64,000 nt of DNA from DATCYX01 sp963714425 (GTDB lineage: Bacteria; Chloroflexota; Anaerolineae; Anaerolineales; UBA4823), in assembly GCA_963714425.1 (NCBI GenBank), contig CAVQOI010000001.1, forward strand, positions 434,001-498,000, in the 5' to 3' direction. Below the pieces are notes generated by a model. That model was not told the origin of the DNA. It ran no database searches and was given only the letters and a program-made list of their open reading frames with translations. How positions within the stretch are numbered: the first letter of the stretch is position 1; each line of letters begins with the position of its first letter. The position numbers and the translations under genes were made by a program. Positions 27,169 to 37,355 of this stretch are shown one piece after another.

Positions 27169-28464
27169 TTAAAGGGTCAGGTTATTGAGAGCGTTTTCGA
27201 CTGCCGCAATGCTCTCGTCCACAACCTCTGTGATATGCGCAGTAGAGAAGAATGCGGCTTCGAATTGAGAGGGGGCCAGGTAGACCCCACGCTCCAGCAT
27301 GCTGGTGAAGAAACGCCCAAAGCGAGCTGTGTCGCTGACTCTGGCAGTTGGCCAATCGAACACAGGGGACTCAGAGAAAAAGGTGCAGAACATCGTCCCC
27401 ACTCGGGTCTGGTAGATTGGCACACCAGCCTGTTTGGCTGCATCAGCAATGCCCTGAGTCAACCTATCCACACCCGATTCCATCGCCTCCCACACACCTG
27501 GGCGCTGCAATTCCTGCAACGTGGCTATGCCTGCGCTCATTGCCAGGGGATTGCCAGACAGCGTGCCTGCCTGATATACCGGCCCGGAAGGCGCAATAAG
27601 TGCCATGATCTCCCTCCTACCGCCGTAGGCGCCCACGGGAAGTCCTCCGCCGATCACTTTACCCAGGGTCGTCAGGTCGGGCTGAATATTGTAGAGAGCC
27701 TGCGCTCCGCCTGGATGTACGCGGAAGCCGGTCATGACCTCATCAAAGATTAACAGCGCTCCGTGATTTGCAGTAAGCTGGCGCAGACCTTCTAAAAATC
27801 CCACAACAGGCGGCACCACGCCCATATTCCCCGCCACCGGTTCGACGATCACCGCCGCGATTTGGCCGGGGAAGCGATTGAAAAGATCTTCGACGGATTG
27901 AAGGTCGTTGAAGCGTGCCACGAAGGTGTCTTGCACGGTAGCTGCGGGGACGCCAGGGGAATCGGGCAGTCCGAGGGTCGCCACACCTGAGCCAGCTTGC
28001 ACCAGGAGCAGGTCAGCATGACCGTGATAACACCCCTCAAATTTGACGATCTTATCACGCTTAGTAAAGGCACGTGCCAGGCGTAAGGCGCTCATGGTGG
28101 CCTCGGTGCCAGAGTTGACGAAGCGCAGCATTTCTAGGTCAGGCATAAAGGCTTGGATCAGTTGTGCCAGATCAAGCTCCAGTGGGCTGGGTGCGCCATA
28201 GGATGTTCCCAGCGCTACTACCTCGCGCAAGCGCGCCACCACTTCGGGGTGGGCATGACCCAGGATCAGCGGTCCCCAGGAGAGCACGTAATCGATGTAG
28301 CGGTTGCCATCCACATCGTATAAGCAGGCGCCTTCGCCGCGCTGGATAAACAGCGGTTGTCCCCCGACGGCGCGAAATGCGCGCACGGGTGAATCCACCC
28401 CACCAGGCAGGATGGATTGCGCTCGCTTGAACAACTGGATCGATTGTTTATACTGAGCTGCCAT
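27169..28464 (-). CDS. hemL: Glutamate-1-semialdehyde 2,1-aminomutase
   Basis: HemL makes 5-aminolevulinate from glutamate-1-semialdehyde using PLP. The 431-residue protein contains [49 protein letters not shown], the DEVMTGFR motif, and the PLP lysine in [19 protein letters not shown]. The ATG was chosen because GAGG lies about nine bases before it; an ATG five codons upstream is an alternative. It is the last gene of the minus-strand heme cluster, about 110 bases after hemY. HemA upstream supplies its substrate. Confidence 0.96.
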   Translation of the reverse strand: MAAQYKQSIQLFKRAQSILPGGVDSPVRAFRAVGGQPLFIQRGEGACLYDVDGNRYIDYVLSWGPLILGHAHPEVVARLREVVALGTSYGAPSPLELDLAQLIQAFMPDLEMLRFVNSGTEATMSALRLARAFTKRDKIVKFEGCYHGHADLLLVQAGSGVATLGLPDSPGVPAATVQDTFVARFNDLQSVEDLFNRFPGQIAAVIVEPVAGNMGVVPPVVGFLEGLRQLTANHGALLIFDEVMTGFRVHPGGAQALYNIQPDLTTLGKVIGGGLPVGAYGGRREIMALIAPSGPVYQAGTLSGNPLAMSAGIATLQELQRPGVWEAMESGVDRLTQGIADAAKQAGVPIYQTRVGTMFCTFFSESPVFDWPTARVSDTARFGRFFTSMLERGVYLAPSQFEAAFFSTAHITEVVDESIAAVENALNNLTL

Positions 28465-28573
28465 GTGAGTGAGCCTCATAAATGCAATAATTGAATTCTC
28501 GCTGGACTAATATGACTCGAATTGTGACAAGGTCAAGGGAGATACGTGCTGGTGTGCTAAATGGACACATAGC

Positions 28574-29986
28574 TCAAATTGTCAGGAGGACCTTTTGGGC
28601 GGCAATCTCCCCCGAGTGGATGCAATCGGGGATACCGATGCCGCGGTAGCCATTCCCCGCAAGCGCTAATCCCGGATAGCGGGTCAAGGCATTATCAATG
28701 CGTTGTATGCGCGCCGGATGACCCAACACATATTGGGGCATCGCCTGCTCCCAGATAAAAACTCGCGAAAATGTCGGCTCCGAGTTTATGCCCAGGGAAA
28801 GGGCCACCTCCTGGCGTGCGATCTGCACAAGGTTGGTTTCATCCCAATCGATTTCTGCTTCCTGACCAGCGCGCCCGATGAAAACGCGCAATAAGGCATA
28901 GCCATGCGGGGCGCGATGGGGGAACTTGGTAGATGTCCACGTGCAAGCCAGGGCTACGCGCCCCTCGCGCCGGGGAATCACATATCCGTACCCGTCGAGT
29001 GCGCGGGGGAGGCTCTCCAGCGGGTAAGCCAGAGAGACTGTCGCCGTGGTAACGTAGGGGATTAGGCGCAGTTCGGACGCAAGCTCGGGAGCGAACCCCT
29101 CGACCATTTCCGCACTTGCAAAAGCTGGGGATGCCAGGATAATCCCATCAGCATGCAGATTATTGCCATCTTCCAGCACGATCCGGTAGCCATCTGGGTG
29201 CGGAAGAATTGAGCGCGCAGCGGTGCTTGTGCGCAGTTGCGCACCGTAGGCCGACAGGCGCTCAGTCAGACCTTCGACGATCTCTGCCAGTCCGGTCTGC
29301 GGTGTGAGGAAGACACTTCGCGAGTTAGTGCGTCCATTGCCGTTCTGTGAGCGCATCTGCCTGAGAGCCAAGGCACCCCGGATCAAGCCGCCATGCTTTA
29401 ATTCCATGTCACGCAAATAGGGAAAGGTTGCCTGAAGGCTGAGCTGATCGCCATCGCCGGCGTAAATGCCGCTCATCAGCGGCTCAATTAGATTCTCATA
29501 CGCTCGGCGCCCCAGCCGCCGAGAAACAAAGGCGCCCAGGCTTTCATCGTGCGTGCCATCGTCGGGAGGCAGAAAGAAGTCGAGCCCCATGCGTGCTTTT
29601 TCGGGCCAGGAAAGCAGCCTGGTGCGCGCCATAGAGGCGACTTGAGTGGGTATCATCATCGCCAGCCCATCTGGCAGCGGCTGTAGTTCACCGCCATGCA
29701 AGACATATGTGTTCTTTTGATCTGGATTTGTGCCGTTCAAGCGGCTCTCTAGCCCGAGCTCCCGACATAGCTCTACACCCCATGGCTTGGTCGCCAGAAA
29801 CGTATCCGGTCCGCCTTCTACGACAAAGCCCCCGCTGCGCTCGGTGATGATCTTCCCGCCCAAGCGTATCTCACGCTCAAGCACGGTAAGGTCGATCTTT
29901 TCGCCCGATTCAATGGCGATTTTTTGCAGGGAATAGGCAGCTGCCAAGCCGGCGATACCGCCACCGATTACAACCAGTCGTCTCAT
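28574..29986 (-). CDS. hemY: Coproporphyrinogen III / protoporphyrinogen IX oxidase
   Basis: This FAD enzyme oxidises the porphyrinogen ring. The 470-residue protein starts with the dinucleotide motif VIGGGIAGLAAAYSL, has GGKIITERSGGFVVEGGPDTFL, and ends with LAGNGYRGIGIPDCIHSGE. With hemQ in the same operon and no coproporphyrinogen oxidase (hemN/hemF), it most likely acts on coproporphyrinogen III, as in Gram-positive bacteria. The reaction needs oxygen in characterised members. Its start overlaps the hemE stop as ATGA. Confidence 0.93.
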   Translation of the reverse strand: MRRLVVIGGGIAGLAAAYSLQKIAIESGEKIDLTVLEREIRLGGKIITERSGGFVVEGGPDTFLATKPWGVELCRELGLESRLNGTNPDQKNTYVLHGGELQPLPDGLAMMIPTQVASMARTRLLSWPEKARMGLDFFLPPDDGTHDESLGAFVSRRLGRRAYENLIEPLMSGIYAGDGDQLSLQATFPYLRDMELKHGGLIRGALALRQMRSQNGNGRTNSRSVFLTPQTGLAEIVEGLTERLSAYGAQLRTSTAARSILPHPDGYRIVLEDGNNLHADGIILASPAFASAEMVEGFAPELASELRLIPYVTTATVSLAYPLESLPRALDGYGYVIPRREGRVALACTWTSTKFPHRAPHGYALLRVFIGRAGQEAEIDWDETNLVQIARQEVALSLGINSEPTFSRVFIWEQAMPQYVLGHPARIQRIDNALTRYPGLALAGNGYRGIGIPDCIHSGEIAAQKVLLTI

Positions 29987-31038
29987 GCTGCCTCCCGGGC
30001 AACGCTCATTTCGTGCACCATGTCTACCACCGCTCGCACATTCTCCACTGGCGTGCCCTGCAGGATGCCGTGACCCAAATTAAAGATATGACCGGGTTGC
30101 CCGTTGGCACGGCGCAGCACTGCCTGCACTCGCTTCCGCAATACCGGCAGCGGTGCGAAGAGGTCCGCCGGGTCCAGGTTTCCTTGAATGGCAACTCCGT
30201 CACCCACTTGCGCCCATCCCTGGTCCAGCGGGATGCGCCAATCCAGTCCTATCACCGTACCGCCAGCCTTTCTCATTAAGGGCAGCAGCGTTGCCGTCCC
30301 AGTTCCGAAGTGGATAACGGGCACGCCCGTGGCCTCAACCGCCTTGAGCACCCTGGACGAGTATTGCAAGACATGCTCGCTGTAATCTTGCGGGCTGAGC
30401 GCCCCGACCCATGAATCAAATAACTGCACCGCCTGGGCGCCAGCCCGTACCTGGGCGAGTAAATAATCCTCGAGGGCGACGGTGAGCTTATCCATGAACT
30501 GTGCCCACAAACCGGGCTCGGATAGCATCATGGTTTTTGTGAGGCGGTAATCGCGTGACGGTCCGCCTTCTACCATATAAGATGCCAGCGTAAAGGGAGC
30601 TCCAGCAAAGCCAATCAGCGGTACACTCTTGGGCAGTTCACCGCGTAAAATGCGGATTGCCTGCATGACATACCCCAGATCAGTGTCTGCATCGATAGGG
30701 CGCAATCGGTTGACATCTTGACGAGTGCGAACCGGGTTAGCGATGACAGGCCCTTCCCCTTTGACGAACTCCAGGCTCAATCCCAGAGGCACTACTGGTA
30801 GCAGGATGTCTGCAAACAGGATGGCAGCATCAACACCCAGCGCGTGGACAGGTTGCATCGTCACTTCTGCGGCGATCTCGGGCTGGTGCACGATTTCCAG
30901 AAGAGTAAATTTCTCCCGCAGAGCTCTGTATTCCGGCATGTAGCGCCCGGCTTGTCGCATAAACCAGACAGGTGTCACGTCGACGGGCTGGCGCAAACAT
31001 GCTGATAAGAAACGGGGGGTGAGTTCGATCTCTGTCAC
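29983..31038 (-). CDS. hemE: Uroporphyrinogen decarboxylase
   Basis: HemE turns uroporphyrinogen III into coproporphyrinogen III. The 351-residue protein shows the family hallmarks PVWFMRQAGRYMPEYRALR, LFADILLPVVPLG, GFAGAPFTLASYMVEGGPS and FNLGHGILQGTPVENV. The start is GTG. It is coupled to hemY downstream, which uses its product. Confidence 0.96.
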   Translation of the reverse strand: MTEIELTPRFLSACLRQPVDVTPVWFMRQAGRYMPEYRALREKFTLLEIVHQPEIAAEVTMQPVHALGVDAAILFADILLPVVPLGLSLEFVKGEGPVIANPVRTRQDVNRLRPIDADTDLGYVMQAIRILRGELPKSVPLIGFAGAPFTLASYMVEGGPSRDYRLTKTMMLSEPGLWAQFMDKLTVALEDYLLAQVRAGAQAVQLFDSWVGALSPQDYSEHVLQYSSRVLKAVEATGVPVIHFGTGTATLLPLMRKAGGTVIGLDWRIPLDQGWAQVGDGVAIQGNLDPADLFAPLPVLRKRVQAVLRRANGQPGHIFNLGHGILQGTPVENVRAVVDMVHEMSVAREAA

Positions 31039-31068
31039 TGAAATTACCTTGTTTCGATTGGATAATTA

Positions 31069-32247
31069 TTATAAATATGCCGAGCTGGATGTCGAGAGGG
31101 GATCGTAGGCGCATGCCGGGTCAGTCTCCAGGTAATCCCCGGTTAAGCCGTAAGCCCGGCCGCGCTGGCCTCCGCAAACGTCACGGTATTCACATATGCC
31201 GCACTTGCCCTTGATCAACTCCGGGTTGCGCAGCTCTTTAAAAATCGGGTGCTCCCGGTAGATATTGACAATGTCATCGTCTCGCACGTTGCCAGCCGAG
31301 ACAGGTAAGAAACCTGAAGGCATGATCTCACCCAAATGGGAGATAAAAAGAAATCCATTCCCATCGTTGACGCCTTTGGTGGGGCGGTCCAGCCCGTCCG
31401 CGTATTGGAACCCAGCTCCCTGGAAAGCCACAGGCGCATCTTTGCCCAATTCCTGGCGCTTGCGCTGGATGGCAACACGCCGGTACATGGGAGCAGCAGT
31501 AGCTTTGATGTCGAACGGAGCGATTTGGGAGAGGTCGTAGAGCCAGTTGAAGATGCGCTCGTGCTCTTCTGGGCTGACCATCCAGCGGGACTGGGCGCGC
31601 CCGGTTGGTACCAGGAAAAACACGGACCACTGTACTGCATTGACTTCCTGAATGAATGGGACCATTTGTGGTAGCAGGTCAGCATTGAAGCGCGAGACTG
31701 TAGTGTTGACCTGAACGCTGAGCCCAATCGACTGGGCGTTTTTCAGGATCTGCATGGTGCGATTCCAGGAGCCCGCAACCTGGCGAAATTCATCATGAAT
31801 GGATGCGGAAGGCGCGTCCAGGCTCAGCGCGATGCGCCGGATTCCAGATTGTTTGGCGAGTTTCAGGCGCTCAACGGTGGGTAGGGCGGTCGCCGTTGGG
31901 GTGAGCGAGCAGCGCAATCCTTTTTCCGTGGCGTGGGCGATCAGGTCGTCCAGGTCGCGGCGCATCATCGGATCGCCACCAGTGAAGATCAAGATCGGGC
32001 TGCCAAACTCAGCCAGCCGATCGATGAGCGCTAGAGATTCTGCGGTATTCAGCTCGCTTGGATCAGGCTTGTGCTGGGCATCTGCGCGGCAATGCTTGCA
32101 AGCGAATGCACAGGCGCGCGTTACCTCCCATGCGATGGTAAATGGCGCCTGGTCAAAATCGGCGTGGATCATGCGCTGGTCGTGGTAGCGCCGCTCAGCA
32201 GCTGCGTCACGAGCAAGTGGGGGATGGGGGGCTTTGGGTGTGCTCAT
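31069..32247 (-). CDS. Radical SAM/SPASM protein, AhbD/NirJ-like
   Basis: The 392-residue protein has the radical SAM cluster motif CAFACKHC, the GGDP segment, and a C-terminal SPASM cysteine set (CGICEYRDVCGGQRGRAY ... CAYDP). Its opening DFDQAPFTIAWEVTRACAF resembles AhbD/NirJ-type heme-pathway enzymes. AhbD decarboxylates Fe-coproporphyrin III to heme without oxygen. It is inserted between hemB and hemE in the heme operon, supporting a tetrapyrrole role. A related but uncharacterised radical SAM family is the main alternative. Confidence 0.82.
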   Translation of the reverse strand: MSTPKAPHPPLARDAAAERRYHDQRMIHADFDQAPFTIAWEVTRACAFACKHCRADAQHKPDPSELNTAESLALIDRLAEFGSPILIFTGGDPMMRRDLDDLIAHATEKGLRCSLTPTATALPTVERLKLAKQSGIRRIALSLDAPSASIHDEFRQVAGSWNRTMQILKNAQSIGLSVQVNTTVSRFNADLLPQMVPFIQEVNAVQWSVFFLVPTGRAQSRWMVSPEEHERIFNWLYDLSQIAPFDIKATAAPMYRRVAIQRKRQELGKDAPVAFQGAGFQYADGLDRPTKGVNDGNGFLFISHLGEIMPSGFLPVSAGNVRDDDIVNIYREHPIFKELRNPELIKGKCGICEYRDVCGGQRGRAYGLTGDYLETDPACAYDPLSTSSSAYL

Positions 32248-32262
32248 CGGTGGTTTGGAATC

Positions 32263-33357
32263 CTAGTCATCGTTCAACCATGTCGCTGCATCTTTCGCGT
32301 GATATGTGAGGATCAAGTCAGCGCCGGCGCGTTTCATTGCGGTCAGGCTTTCCAGGACGACTTTCCGCTCGTCCAGCCAGCCACGTTCAGCAGCGGCTTT
32401 GATCATGCTGTACTCACCGCTCACGTTATATGCCGCCAGGGGCAACTCGGGATAGGTTTGGCGCAGGCGATGGATGATGTCCAGGTAGGGGAGTGCCGGC
32501 TTGACCATCAGCATATCCGCACCCTCAGCAATGTCGAGCGCGGCTTCACGCAGCGCCTCGCGGGCATTGGCCGGGTCCATTTGGTGGGATGTGCGATCCC
32601 CGAAACTGGGGGGCGACTCCGCCGCATCTCGGAATGGACCGTAGAAGGCGGAGGCATACTTTACTGAATAAGAGAGTATGGGGATATGGTCAAAGCTGGC
32701 TTTATCCAGCCAGCTGCGGATGGCTTTCACCATCCCGTCCATCATGCCGCTGGGTGCAACCATATCTGCTCCGGATTGTGCATGGGAGACCGCTACCCTG
32801 CCGAGTACATCCAGAGTTTGATCATTGATCACATAGCCCTCCGGCAGGTGCGGAAACGGAAGGGGTTCACCAGTGTTGAGCAAGCCACAATGCCCATGAT
32901 CTGTGTATTCGCACAGGCAAAGGTCTGTGATCACGACCATATCTGGGACAGCGTCTTTGACCGCACGAATGGCTTGCTGGACAATGCCGTGCGCAGAAAA
33001 ATTCTCTTCCCCCACCGGGTCTTTGCTGGAAGGGATGCCGAACAAAATTATGGCTGGGATGCCCAGGCTCGCAGCAGCCTCGACTTCGAAAGGCAGTTGG
33101 TCCACTGACCACTGGGACACGCCTGGCATGGACGCAATCTCTTTGCGCACACCCTGCCCCGGCCTCACAAAAAGCGGGTATATCAAGTCGCTGACATTGA
33201 GCTCGGTCTCGCGCACCATCCTGCGCAACCCAGGAGATAATCGCAATCGTCGCGGACGGGCATTAGGAAATGAGGCAAGGGTTGAAGCGCCAGCGGTTAG
33301 CGCCTTCGCGTCCAGGCTCTCAGCATCGATGTCGCGTGAAATGTCGCTAGACAGCAT
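32263..33357 (-). CDS. hemB: Delta-aminolevulinic acid dehydratase (porphobilinogen synthase)
   Basis: HemB condenses two aminolevulinates to porphobilinogen. Within its 364 residues are [26 protein letters not shown], the metal region [16 protein letters not shown], and the two Schiff-base lysine contexts [16 protein letters not shown] and [14 protein letters not shown]. The N-terminal 35 residues before PRRLRLSPG are an extension without clear function. The cysteine-rich [14 protein letters not shown] suggests a zinc-type enzyme. Its end overlaps the hemD frame by 11 bases. Confidence 0.95.
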   Translation of the reverse strand: MLSSDISRDIDAESLDAKALTAGASTLASFPNARPRRLRLSPGLRRMVRETELNVSDLIYPLFVRPGQGVRKEIASMPGVSQWSVDQLPFEVEAAASLGIPAIILFGIPSSKDPVGEENFSAHGIVQQAIRAVKDAVPDMVVITDLCLCEYTDHGHCGLLNTGEPLPFPHLPEGYVINDQTLDVLGRVAVSHAQSGADMVAPSGMMDGMVKAIRSWLDKASFDHIPILSYSVKYASAFYGPFRDAAESPPSFGDRTSHQMDPANAREALREAALDIAEGADMLMVKPALPYLDIIHRLRQTYPELPLAAYNVSGEYSMIKAAAERGWLDERKVVLESLTAMKRAGADLILTYHAKDAATWLNDD

Positions 33358-34126
33358 GATGATCTCCCATTGAAAAATCCAAGAGCGCCTGGATCAATCC
33401 ATCGGTCGTGTAATCGGAGGCCGTGAGAGTGACAGTCAGATCTTCATCACGGGCGGTCTGGGCAGTGATTGGACCGATGCACGCAATGAGCGGATTATTG
33501 GGCAGCGAGCGTGGATCCAGACCTGCATCTTGCGCCAGGCGCACGAAACTTCGCACGGTGGATGAGCTGGTAAATGTCACAACATCTACACCTTCCCGCA
33601 AGGCATTCACCGCAGCCAGGTCGGGTTCAGCGGCGAATGTGTTGTACACTGCGATCTCATGAGCAATCCCACCAGCTTCTCGGATAGCGAGCGGCAGGCT
33701 TTCACGGGCGATGTCAGCCCGCAGCAAAAGCACCCAGCGACCTTGCACTTCCCCCAAACCAGGCAGGATTGCCTCTGCAACATATTCTTCAGGCACGAAA
33801 TCGGGATGAACTCCAACACTTTCTAAAGCTGCAGCAGTCTTGGGGCCAATGGCAGCTACTCTCAGGCTTTCCGGCAGTGAGTGGATACCGAGCTCCCCCA
33901 GACGGTCCCATGTGATTCTCACGCCATTTACGCTGGTCAGAACCAGCCAATGATAACGATCGAGTTGACGTAGCGAGCGATCCAGCGCATGCGTTACCTG
34001 GACTGGGGCAATGCGGATGACTGGGAAAACGATGGGGATGGCGCCCAGTTCTTCAAGCCGTTCGGCAAAACCTGCCGCTTGTGCCTGTGGGCGAGTGATA
34101 ACAATCCGTAAACCGATCAGATCCAT
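33347..34126 (-). CDS. hemD: Uroporphyrinogen-III synthase
   Basis: HemD closes and inverts ring D of hydroxymethylbilane. The family is poorly conserved, but the 259-residue protein shows the expected [19 protein letters not shown] start, [22 protein letters not shown], and [15 protein letters not shown] and [11 protein letters not shown] in the second half. It sits between hemC and hemB in a tight operon, which makes the assignment secure. It lacks any fused methyltransferase domain, so no siroheme branch enzyme is encoded here. Confidence 0.92.
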   Translation of the reverse strand: MDLIGLRIVITRPQAQAAGFAERLEELGAIPIVFPVIRIAPVQVTHALDRSLRQLDRYHWLVLTSVNGVRITWDRLGELGIHSLPESLRVAAIGPKTAAALESVGVHPDFVPEEYVAEAILPGLGEVQGRWVLLLRADIARESLPLAIREAGGIAHEIAVYNTFAAEPDLAAVNALREGVDVVTFTSSSTVRSFVRLAQDAGLDPRSLPNNPLIACIGPITAQTARDEDLTVTLTASDYTTDGLIQALLDFSMGDHHAV

Positions 34127-34135
34127 CTACACACT

Positions 34136-35059
34136 CTACTTTGCAGGGATTTCGGCGAGCAGCTCTGCGGCTCCCATTGCCAGTGCCTGCTGGGAACAGA
34201 GAAGCCCTACTTGAACGGGATCGCTGCCTGTTTCATGACAATCGATCATGCGTCGCCCATCCAGTGAGATCACGCGCCCGTGCAGGTGCACTTGACCTTC
34301 GCGTTCGTCAGCAACGGCCGCTACGGGGAGAGAGCACCCGCCGCCCAACCCTTGTAAGAAAGCTCGTTCGGCGGTGACTGCCCGCCGTGTTGGTGGGTGT
34401 TCCAGAGTGGACAGTAATTCAAGCGTATGGACGTCATCTGCCCGGCATTGAACTGCCAGCGCACCCTGGCCTGGCGCGGGTAACATCACCTCCAGAGACA
34501 GCCACTGGCTAATTCGGTGTGTGAAGCCTAATCGCTCCAATCCGGCACCAGCCAGCACAATTGCATCGTACAATCCCTGCTCAGATTTTCTAAGCCGGGT
34601 GTCAACATTGCCACGCAGCGGCTCGACAAGCACATCAGGCCGGATCCTCAAAAGCTGGGCAGCGCGTCGCAGGCTGGACGTTCCAAGGCGGGCACCCTCC
34701 GGGAGGTTTTCCAGGGTATATCCTTGTGCTGAGACGAGGGCGTCGCGAACTTCTCCTCGAACCGGAATCGCTCCTAAGGCCAATCCAGCTGGATTTTCTA
34801 CTGGGAGGTCCTTCAACGAATGCACTGCGGCATGCACCCTCCTCTCGTAAAGCTCATGCTCAAGCTCCTGGGTAAACAAGCCTTTGCCCCCGATCTCTGG
34901 CAATGGCTTATCCAGGATCCGGTCGCCTTGTGTGGTGATCAGGATTTCGGTGCATGCCAAGCCGGTCCAATTATTTTGCAATTCATTGCTCACCCAGTGT
35001 GTCTGCCAGCGAGCTAATGAAGAGGGGCGTGTGGCGAATGCCAGGGATGGTGCGATCAT
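34136..35059 (-). CDS. hemC: Hydroxymethylbilane synthase (porphobilinogen deaminase)
   Basis: HemC polymerises four porphobilinogens on a dipyrromethane cofactor. The 307-residue protein has FATRPSSLARWQ, ITTQGDRILDKPLPEIGGKG, HSLKDLPV, GTSSLRRAAQL, and the cofactor-binding cysteine in LGGGCSLPVAA. It follows hemA after three bases, implying translational coupling. Confidence 0.96.
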   Translation of the reverse strand: MIAPSLAFATRPSSLARWQTHWVSNELQNNWTGLACTEILITTQGDRILDKPLPEIGGKGLFTQELEHELYERRVHAAVHSLKDLPVENPAGLALGAIPVRGEVRDALVSAQGYTLENLPEGARLGTSSLRRAAQLLRIRPDVLVEPLRGNVDTRLRKSEQGLYDAIVLAGAGLERLGFTHRISQWLSLEVMLPAPGQGALAVQCRADDVHTLELLSTLEHPPTRRAVTAERAFLQGLGGGCSLPVAAVADEREGQVHLHGRVISLDGRRMIDCHETGSDPVQVGLLCSQQALAMGAAELLAEIPAK

Positions 35060-35062
35060 AGG

Positions 35063-36364
35063 TCAGGGCATCCTTCTTGTGGAATTTTCACCGGACTCCT
35101 CCAGCCCAAAAAGGGATCGCACCAGCAAGGCGAAGTCGGCAGCCTGCGGTCCACCCGCTTCACTGCGTAGATAGATAATTGGCTCGTGCAGGATTTTTTT
35201 GACCATCGCCAACGTCATCGCCTCCAGACGAATGCGGTCAGTATCTGTGATCGATGGAAGGCGCTTAAGGGTTTTCTCCAGCTCTTGCTGGCGGATAGAC
35301 TCGGCTTTCTGGCGCATCCCCGCGATCAATGGGAGTAGATCCAGGCTTTTTAAGTAATCCAGGAAGCCAGCCAGCTCTTCGTTGAGAATGGATTCAACGC
35401 GTGGGACTTCCCGCAGACGCAATTCCAGAGAATTCTCCAGGTCTGCCTGGAGCGTATCCATGTCATGAAGTTGAACGTTGGGGATGTTCCGCACCTCCGG
35501 ATCGACATCCCGCGGCACCGCAATGTCGATGATCACTAATGGGCGGTGCGGTCGGCTCGCCATTACTTTTTCCACCAACTCTGCGTGCAACAACGTGTGT
35601 GGCGCGGAGGTAGAGGCTATGAGTACATCAGCTTGTTCTACGGCCTGGGTCAAGTTCTCAAAAGTTGTGACTTCTGCCTTCCAGCGCTGGGCAATCTGCT
35701 GGGCGCGTTCGATTGTGCGGTTGACTACCAGGATGCGACTGGCGCCACGTTTGCGGAAGGCTTCAACAGCTAGCTCTGACATCTCACCAGCGCCCAGGAT
35801 AACAAGCTGGGCTGATGACATCTCAGCTATAGAAAGCTCTGCCATGCGCGTAGCCAGCGCAGGGATAGAGGCTGAATTCTGACTGATCGCTGTCTCTGTG
35901 CGGGCACGCTTCCCAGCACGTACCGCCGTGTAAAAAAGCCGCGAGAGCACTTTGCCAACGCTGTTTTGATGCTGCGCGTGCTTCAGAGCTTCAGCTACTT
36001 GCCCAAGGATTTGTGGCTCACCGATCACGAGCGAATCCAGACCAGCAGAGACACTCAAAAGGTGCCAGGTTACTTCCTCGTCCATGAGCTTGTAGGTGTA
36101 CGGCTCGAATTCATCAATAAGGATAGCGTGCACTTCTGAGAGCAGACTTGCCAGTGGCGTAAAATCTCTCTGGGACGAAACCGCGTACAACTCCACCCGG
36201 TTGCATGTTGAAAGAATCACCAGCTCACTCAAACTGGAGTCTGGTTGGCCACCACATCCCACGCGTGCCAAGGTAGCATCACGCTTAGCCTCGTCAAATG
36301 CCAGCAGCTCGCGCAGCTTTACGCTGGACGTTGTGTGGTTCATTCCCATGCATAGGATGTGCAT
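35063..36364 (-). CDS. hemA: Glutamyl-tRNA reductase
   Basis: HemA reduces glutamyl-tRNA to glutamate-1-semialdehyde, the first committed heme step in the C5 pathway. The 433-residue protein has GMNHTTSSVKLRE, the catalytic cysteine in LSTCNRVELYAV, GEPQILGQV, and the NADPH-binding ILGAGEMSELAVEAF. A C-terminal helical dimerisation region follows. HemL, which uses the product, is the last gene of the same operon. Confidence 0.96.
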   Translation of the reverse strand: MHILCMGMNHTTSSVKLRELLAFDEAKRDATLARVGCGGQPDSSLSELVILSTCNRVELYAVSSQRDFTPLASLLSEVHAILIDEFEPYTYKLMDEEVTWHLLSVSAGLDSLVIGEPQILGQVAEALKHAQHQNSVGKVLSRLFYTAVRAGKRARTETAISQNSASIPALATRMAELSIAEMSSAQLVILGAGEMSELAVEAFRKRGASRILVVNRTIERAQQIAQRWKAEVTTFENLTQAVEQADVLIASTSAPHTLLHAELVEKVMASRPHRPLVIIDIAVPRDVDPEVRNIPNVQLHDMDTLQADLENSLELRLREVPRVESILNEELAGFLDYLKSLDLLPLIAGMRQKAESIRQQELEKTLKRLPSITDTDRIRLEAMTLAMVKKILHEPIIYLRSEAGGPQAADFALLVRSLFGLEESGENSTRRMP

Positions 36365-36371
36365 ATGCGTC

Positions 36372-37355
36372 TCAGGAGCCGTGCTGGGGTGAGTTTTTCG
36401 TTATAAAGGAGTGAGTCATCTCAATATTAAGAATCAGATCCGCTAAGGCATCGATAAATACCGGGGTATCGTTGAGCGAGGCGCTACGTTCTAGTCGGGC
36501 GTTATGCTTCTCAGCCAGCTCCCTGGCAGCGATATCGATGTCATAAAGCACCTCGACATGATCGCAGACGAATCCGATGGGCACGACCAACAATTGATCC
36601 TCTCCTGCGTTTGCCAGACGCAGCACGACATCTTCGACCTGGGGGCCTAGCCATGGCTCAGGGCTCTGTCCGGCGCTCTGGTAGCAGAATTCCCATCTGC
36701 CTGGAGATAAATTCAGACGGTCAGCGACCAGCCCCGCAGTCTCGTGCAATTGGGCGTCGTATGGGTCGCCTTGATTCAGGATCCGCTGCGGTAGGCTGTG
36801 CGCAGTGAATATGACGTAGGGAATGTGCGTATTGAATTGGAGCATCGCCTGCAGGCTGTGCTTGGCGATGGCTTCGATCAAGCCAGGATGCTTATGCCAG
36901 CTTTCAATCGGGGCGACCTGTAATTCCAGCGATTTTGAAGCAATTGCTTCATCCAATCTGGCGAAGTAGGCTCCAGTGCTCATGCGCGATGCGTGAGGCG
37001 CCATCACAAGGGCGATAACCTGGGAGATTCCATCATTTGCGATCTCATCGACAGCTTGAGCGATTCGCGGCTCCCAATGTCGCATGCCTACATAAGTGCG
37101 GAACCCTGGGTGATCTGCAGGAACTCGGCTGTTCAAGACAGCTTGCAACGCTGCTGCCTGCTTGCGGGTTTGTGCCAACAATGGCGAGCGTCCCCCAATT
37201 AATGCATAGCGATGTTGGATTTCTTCTATCAGGCTGGGGGGAGTGGGACGGCCACCGCGAACATCCAACAGGTAGGCTTCCATCTCGTCCAGGGAATCTG
37301 GACTCCCGTAAGCCATCATCAGTACTGCTAGTGGCGGCTGTGGTGTCAAGCCCAT
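36372..37355 (-). CDS. hemH: Ferrochelatase
   Basis: HemH inserts iron into the porphyrin. The 327-residue protein has AVLMMAYGSPDSLDEMEAYL, GGRSPLLAQTRKQA, MRHWEPRI, FTAHSLPQRIL and VVPIGFVCDHVEVLYDIDIA. Since hemQ overlaps its start, the likely substrate is coproporphyrin III rather than protoporphyrin IX. No iron-sulfur cysteine cluster is seen at the C-terminus. Confidence 0.95.
   Translation of the reverse strand: MGLTPQPPLAVLMMAYGSPDSLDEMEAYLLDVRGGRPTPPSLIEEIQHRYALIGGRSPLLAQTRKQAAALQAVLNSRVPADHPGFRTYVGMRHWEPRIAQAVDEIANDGISQVIALVMAPHASRMSTGAYFARLDEAIASKSLELQVAPIESWHKHPGLIEAIAKHSLQAMLQFNTHIPYVIFTAHSLPQRILNQGDPYDAQLHETAGLVADRLNLSPGRWEFCYQSAGQSPEPWLGPQVEDVVLRLANAGEDQLLVVPIGFVCDHVEVLYDIDIAARELAEKHNARLERSASLNDTPVFIDALADLILNIEMTHSFITKNSPQHGS

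Noticed and set aside
32071..32667. 198-codon plus-strand frame antisense to hemB and the radical SAM gene
   Set aside because: It is a shadow of two recognised genes on the minus strand, with no family signature.
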